Shown here one piece after another: positions 61,329 through 64,000 of a stretch of 64,000 nt of DNA. Both the position numbers and the translations under genes were made by a program. The notes beneath the pieces were generated by a model. That model did no database searches. It saw nothing but the letters and a program-made list of their open reading frames with translations, and was not told the origin of the DNA. Numbering within the stretch: the first letter of the stretch is position 1; each line of letters starts with the position of its first letter. The stretch comes from JAHEEL01 sp963715255 (GTDB taxonomy: Bacteria > Actinomycetota > Acidimicrobiia > Spongiisociales > UBA5794), in the NCBI GenBank assembly GCA_963715255.1, contig CAVQRN010000002.1, positions 62,001 through 126,000 of the forward strand, in the 5' to 3' direction.

Positions 61329-62177
61329 TCAGCTCCCGGTCAAGCCGAGCAGTCGTTCTGCGTTGTCGTGAAGCACCCGACGCCGAATGGTCTCGTCCAC
61401 CGACCCGGGTTGCCACGCGCCAAGTGCGTCGTCGAGTGACCCAAAACACCAGTCGCTACCGAAGAGGCAACGTTCGAAATCGAGGCCCACGAGGGCGTCG
61501 AGATCATCCGTGCAGGCACTCGGCGTCGCCCCGACCAGGTTGAGCCAGACGTTGGACTTATGGGCCGCGACCGCTACGGCTTCGTCACGCCAGAGCCGTC
61601 CAAGGTGCGCGATGACGATCTGTAGATCCGGGAATGATGCCGCGACCTCGTCGATCGCCCTCGGCTCGCCGTGGGAGAGCCGCAGCCCGGTTCCGCCCGG
61701 CATGCCGGATCCAAGTCGCGAGTAGCCGGTGTGGAAGAGACAGATCAGACCGTGCTCCGCCGCTGCTTCGTAGACGGTGAACGCCGAGCGGGATGAGGGA
61801 TCAAAGCCCTGTCCGATCGGATGGAACGCAAGACCAATAAGACCGAGCCGAGCGGCCGAGTGCACCCCCGCGACGGCTCGAGCGCCCCACGCGGGATCGA
61901 TCGATCCGAATCCGTAGAACACGTCGGGGTGGGCAGCCACCAGCGCTGCAACATCCTCGCTGGAGAAGGCTCGTCGGTGAGTGATCGCTTCGGTGTCCCA
62001 CCCGAGCAGAACCGCCTGCCCATCCCGATCCCTGTAGTAGGCGGCAACCTCATCGACGGTGAGCGTGTTGAGGTTTGCTTCGATCCGGTCTTCCAGGGGC
62101 TCGAGGTAGGGCGCGATCGGTCCGGTCAGGAATTCCATGACCGGAGGATGAACGTGGAAGTCGATGAAGTCGGTCAA
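61329..62177 (-). CDS. Amidohydrolase (metal-dependent, amidohydrolase-2 type)
   Basis: 282 residues if TTG 62177 is used, which overlaps the stop of the upstream 73-residue gene as TTGA; the frame further upstream is shadow. FIDFHVHPP (HxH), IVIAHLGRLWRDEA (His), GSDWCFG (catalytic Asp) and DNAERLLGL match the amidohydrolase-2 family (decarboxylases/lactonases). Substrate unknown. Confidence 0.8.
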   Translation of the reverse strand: MTDFIDFHVHPPVMEFLTGPIAPYLEPLEDRIEANLNTLTVDEVAAYYRDRDGQAVLLGWDTEAITHRRAFSSEDVAALVAAHPDVFYGFGSIDPAWGARAVAGVHSAARLGLIGLAFHPIGQGFDPSSRSAFTVYEAAAEHGLICLFHTGYSRLGSGMPGGTGLRLSHGEPRAIDEVAASFPDLQIVIAHLGRLWRDEAVAVAAHKSNVWLNLVGATPSACTDDLDALVGLDFERCLFGSDWCFGSLDDALGAWQPGSVDETIRRRVLHDNAERLLGLTGS

Positions 62178-62395
62178 CGGGAGCGGAACCCTCGATTCCG
62201 AGCTTCGGCGAGTGTGTCGGGTCCGAACGCCTGGAGAAGCTTCTCCCCCATGAGGTCTTGCTTCTCCGCCCGCCCTTCGAGTGCGGCGAAATCGTCTGCA
62301 TCGTCGCAGTCGTGGACGATCATGTTGTCCACGCGTCCCGATCCATCGGTTGTGCTCGAATCGCCGGAGTCGATCCATGTGCCGACGATAGTCAC
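62174..62395 (-). CDS. Small hypothetical protein, 73 residues
   Basis: Not recognised. Acidic, with DCDDADDFAALEGRAEKQDL then a helical, more basic C terminus LLQAFGPDTLAEARNRGFRS. Coupled (TTGA) to the amidohydrolase and five nt from the lipoprotein gene, so probably part of one transcript. Confidence 0.5.
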   Translation of the reverse strand: MTIVGTWIDSGDSSTTDGSGRVDNMIVHDCDDADDFAALEGRAEKQDLMGEKLLQAFGPDTLAEARNRGFRSR

Positions 62396-62399
62396 GTTG

Positions 62400-62846
62400 C
62401 TAGGTGTCGGTGAGTCGCACCGTTGCGGCCGAGAGCCCGCTGCCGCCAGCAGTGATGCGGATCACGCCATCGATACCTTCGCCGTTGAACTCCAACACCC
62501 ACTCGACGTCGGTCCCGCCGGAGCTTGTGACCTCGTACCCACGCGCGGGAAGATTCTCCTCGTAGTACGCCGCGACCGGTTCCACCGCTGCGGGGAACGT
62601 GAGGATCATCTCTGTCAGGCCGCGATTCGAGTCGACGAGCGTGGCACCGATGTTGGCCTCATCAGGGATCGGGAACGAGTCCGGGACGGCGTCGGGGATC
62701 GAACCCCTTCCGAACACGACGCCCGAAGTAGCGGCATCGGTCACCACGGTCGTGGTGGTGTCCGCCGAGGAGTCTCCACATCCGGTCGCGAGGAGCGAGA
62801 GCACCATGAATGCGACGGAGGCGACAAGGAGTCTGGTCATCTGCAT
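62400..62846 (-). CDS. Putative lipoprotein
   Basis: 148 residues with a lipobox signal (LLVASVAFMVLSLLATGC). After the Cys a short Ser/Thr linker leads to a domain with PDEANIGATLVDSNRG and AYYEENLPARGYEV, a pattern seen in small actinobacterial lipoproteins. Function unknown. Confidence 0.72.
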   Translation of the reverse strand: MQMTRLLVASVAFMVLSLLATGCGDSSADTTTTVVTDAATSGVVFGRGSIPDAVPDSFPIPDEANIGATLVDSNRGLTEMILTFPAAVEPVAAYYEENLPARGYEVTSSGGTDVEWVLEFNGEGIDGVIRITAGGSGLSAATVRLTDT

Positions 62847-62931
62847 GACCGGAATGATATGGAGACACCCGAAATAGGGGTGAGCCTCGAGACATACGGC
62901 AATGGCTGCCAGCTATCCACACCACGACCGA

Positions 62932-63351
62932 CTACCCGCCAGGTAGCTCCGGGTCCACCGGATCGCCCACCGCGCCGATCGCGAGGAGGTAGTCGACCTG
63001 GAGATCGAGTACGGCGAAGATCGCCTCGGGTTCGTAGGCATGACCTGCCTCGTACGCACGCTCCTGGATGAACTCAGCGGCGTCGGCGCCTCCTACGACC
63101 GCGGGCCCGTCCCGTCTCGATGGCCGCTGGAGGTACAGCATCTCCCACTCGAGGATGCGTCGAATGTCGGATCGATCCACGGATACGGCGATGGTCTCGG
63201 GGAGTCGCTCCCACACGTACACAACAGCATCATCGACGCCGTAGATCGCGGCGCCGTCACGAATCTGTGTCCGACGGGCCTGCAGCAGCATCCCCACGCC
63301 GAATACGGCGACGAGTGCAACCAGAGCCAGGAAGAAGACGAGCGGACCCAT
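62932..63351 (-). CDS. Small membrane-anchored protein, 139 residues
   Basis: ATG 63351 gives one N-terminal helix (MGPLVFFLALVALVAVFGVG) and a soluble, acidic helical domain (ERLPETIAVSVDRSDIRRIL, AFIQERAYEAGH-like region, VLDLQVDYLLAIGAV). The frame upstream to 63606 is shadow. Unknown family and function. Divergent from the DsbB-like gene. Confidence 0.6.
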   Translation of the reverse strand: MGPLVFFLALVALVAVFGVGMLLQARRTQIRDGAAIYGVDDAVVYVWERLPETIAVSVDRSDIRRILEWEMLYLQRPSRRDGPAVVGGADAAEFIQERAYEAGHAYEPEAIFAVLDLQVDYLLAIGAVGDPVDPELPGG

Positions 63352-63399
63352 CGCGGCCAGCGTACCGAAGAATCTACTCCTCAGGAGCACAACCGCTGG

Positions 63400-63405
63400 T
63401 AAGTT
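63400..63405 (+). promoter_or_regulatory. Candidate -10 box for the DsbB-like gene
   Basis: TAAGTT, eight nt upstream of the ATG at 63414, with no Shine-Dalgarno between. Leaderless pattern. Confidence 0.4.
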
Positions 63406-63413
63406 CCCGCACC

Positions 63414-63962
63414 ATGGATTTCCAATCAATGCGTCTCTTCTTCGCCCTCCTCGCCCTTGCCGCAAACGCAGGCACGATCGCCATCGTGGTAATCGGATTC
63501 GCCGGTCGAACCGGGCCATCGGGACAAGCGTTGCGTGAACGGGTCTTCGGCGCCTTCCGTGGACTTGAACTGTGGCTCGGCTTCGCTGTCGCCACGACGG
63601 CAACACTCGGGAGCCTCTACCTCTCCGACATCGTGCACCTGGTCCCGTGCACCTACTGCTGGTACCAGCGAATCGCCATGTATCCCCTGGTGGTCATCTT
63701 CGGGATCGCCGCACTGAGAAAGGACCAGGGAGTCCGGATCTATGCAACGGCCTTGGCCGTGATCGGCGCTGCCATCGCGCTCTACCACCGCATCGTCCAG
63801 GTGTTCCCGGAACTCAACGGCTCGGCCTGCTCATCCGGCGTGCCGTGCACCGCCGCCTACTTCACCCAGTTCGGGTTCGTCACGATCCCGTATATGGCGC
63901 TGAGCGGATTTCTCCTGATTCTCGCTCTGCTCTACATCGATCGCTCCAATAGCGCCGCTTAG
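63414..63962 (+). CDS. dsbB: DsbB-family disulfide bond formation protein
   Basis: 182 residues from ATG 63414; the frame upstream is shadow. Multi-pass membrane protein with LVPCTYCWYQRIAMYP (CxxC) and a second Cys pair in SACSSGVPC, the two redox-active pairs of DsbB. Passes electrons from a periplasmic/extracytoplasmic DsbA-type oxidase to quinones. An ATG with GAGAGGAG upstream begins right after it and may be the partner. Confidence 0.88.
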   Translation: MDFQSMRLFFALLALAANAGTIAIVVIGFAGRTGPSGQALRERVFGAFRGLELWLGFAVATTATLGSLYLSDIVHLVPCTYCWYQRIAMYPLVVIFGIAALRKDQGVRIYATALAVIGAAIALYHRIVQVFPELNGSACSSGVPCTAAYFTQFGFVTIPYMALSGFLLILALLYIDRSNSAA

Positions 63963-63984
63963 CGACCATCATTCCCCGACCCCC

Positions 63985-64000
63985 GAGAGGAGTCCCATGG
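63985..64000 (+). CDS. Start of the next gene (3' truncated by the window)
   Basis: A strong RBS GAGAGGAG (63985-63992) is followed by ATG at 63997-63999, then the window ends. The product cannot be read. Its place after dsbB suggests a DsbA/thioredoxin-like partner. Confidence 0.5.

Overview
The window is GC-rich, densely coding chromosomal DNA from an actinobacterium. The likely class is Acidimicrobiia or a close relative; this is inferred from gene content and order, not from a marker-gene search. The main evidence is the actinobacterial order comF - hpf - response regulator - secA - prfB - ftsE - ftsX - M23 peptidase - smpB with ssrA close by, the run manB - Trm112 - phosphoglucose/phosphomannose isomerase - ahcY, coenzyme F420 genes (cofD, cofE), DUF3499/DUF5719-type genes, a DUF222-HNH protein, and several starts with a TANNNT box 7-10 nt upstream (leaderless style).

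Layout. 1-4.9 kb: a molybdenum hydroxylase (xanthine dehydrogenase type, Fe-S and Mo domains fused) with maturation genes xdhC, yqeB and yqeC, all coupled by 4-nt overlaps, convergent with a frameshifted hydantoinase. 6.3-8.8 kb: accessory stretch with GC-rich palindromic repeats, a DUF222-HNH gene and ssrA (tmRNA), whose 3' end is duplicated as if by an integrated element. 8.9-20.6 kb: a thioredoxin-fold protein, a broken methyltransferase, then the minus-strand secretion/translation/division block. 20.7-25.3 kb: AdoHcy hydrolase, sugar-phosphate enzymes and a glycosyltransferase. 25.3-33.5 kb: a minus-strand block of envelope and poorly known proteins. 33.5-36 kb: F420 genes and a DNA glycosylase. 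36-43.9 kb: epimerase, biotin ligase, biotin-dependent acyl-CoA carboxylase and acyl-CoA mutase, a propionyl/methylmalonyl-CoA-type module. 44-49.6 kb: bifunctional PBP with PASTA domains, ABC exporter, sirtuin. 49.6-56.6 kb: rhodanese-ThiF protein, CAP protein, leucyl aminopeptidase, cobalamin adenosyltransferase, transketolase, M24 peptidase. 56.6-61.1 kb: lipoate/2-oxoacid dehydrogenase module with a lipB-lipA fusion, E2 and E3. 61.2-64 kb: small membrane and lipoproteins, an amidohydrolase and a DsbB-like protein.

Two features stand out. First, a dispersed family of tandem octamers (consensus GTAGCYGA) occurs at about ten places. It nearly always begins at or just after a gene's stop codon and often faces an inverted partner array. 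Second, about nine genes carry single-base frameshifts or an in-frame stop (hydantoinase, methyltransferase, HNH, large glycosyltransferase twice, ABC exporter, rhodanese-ThiF twice, adenosyltransferase, transketolase). This many lesions in housekeeping genes suggests residual assembly indels more than biology, but raw reads are needed to decide. A textbook programmed +1 frameshift in prfB should not be confused with these lesions.
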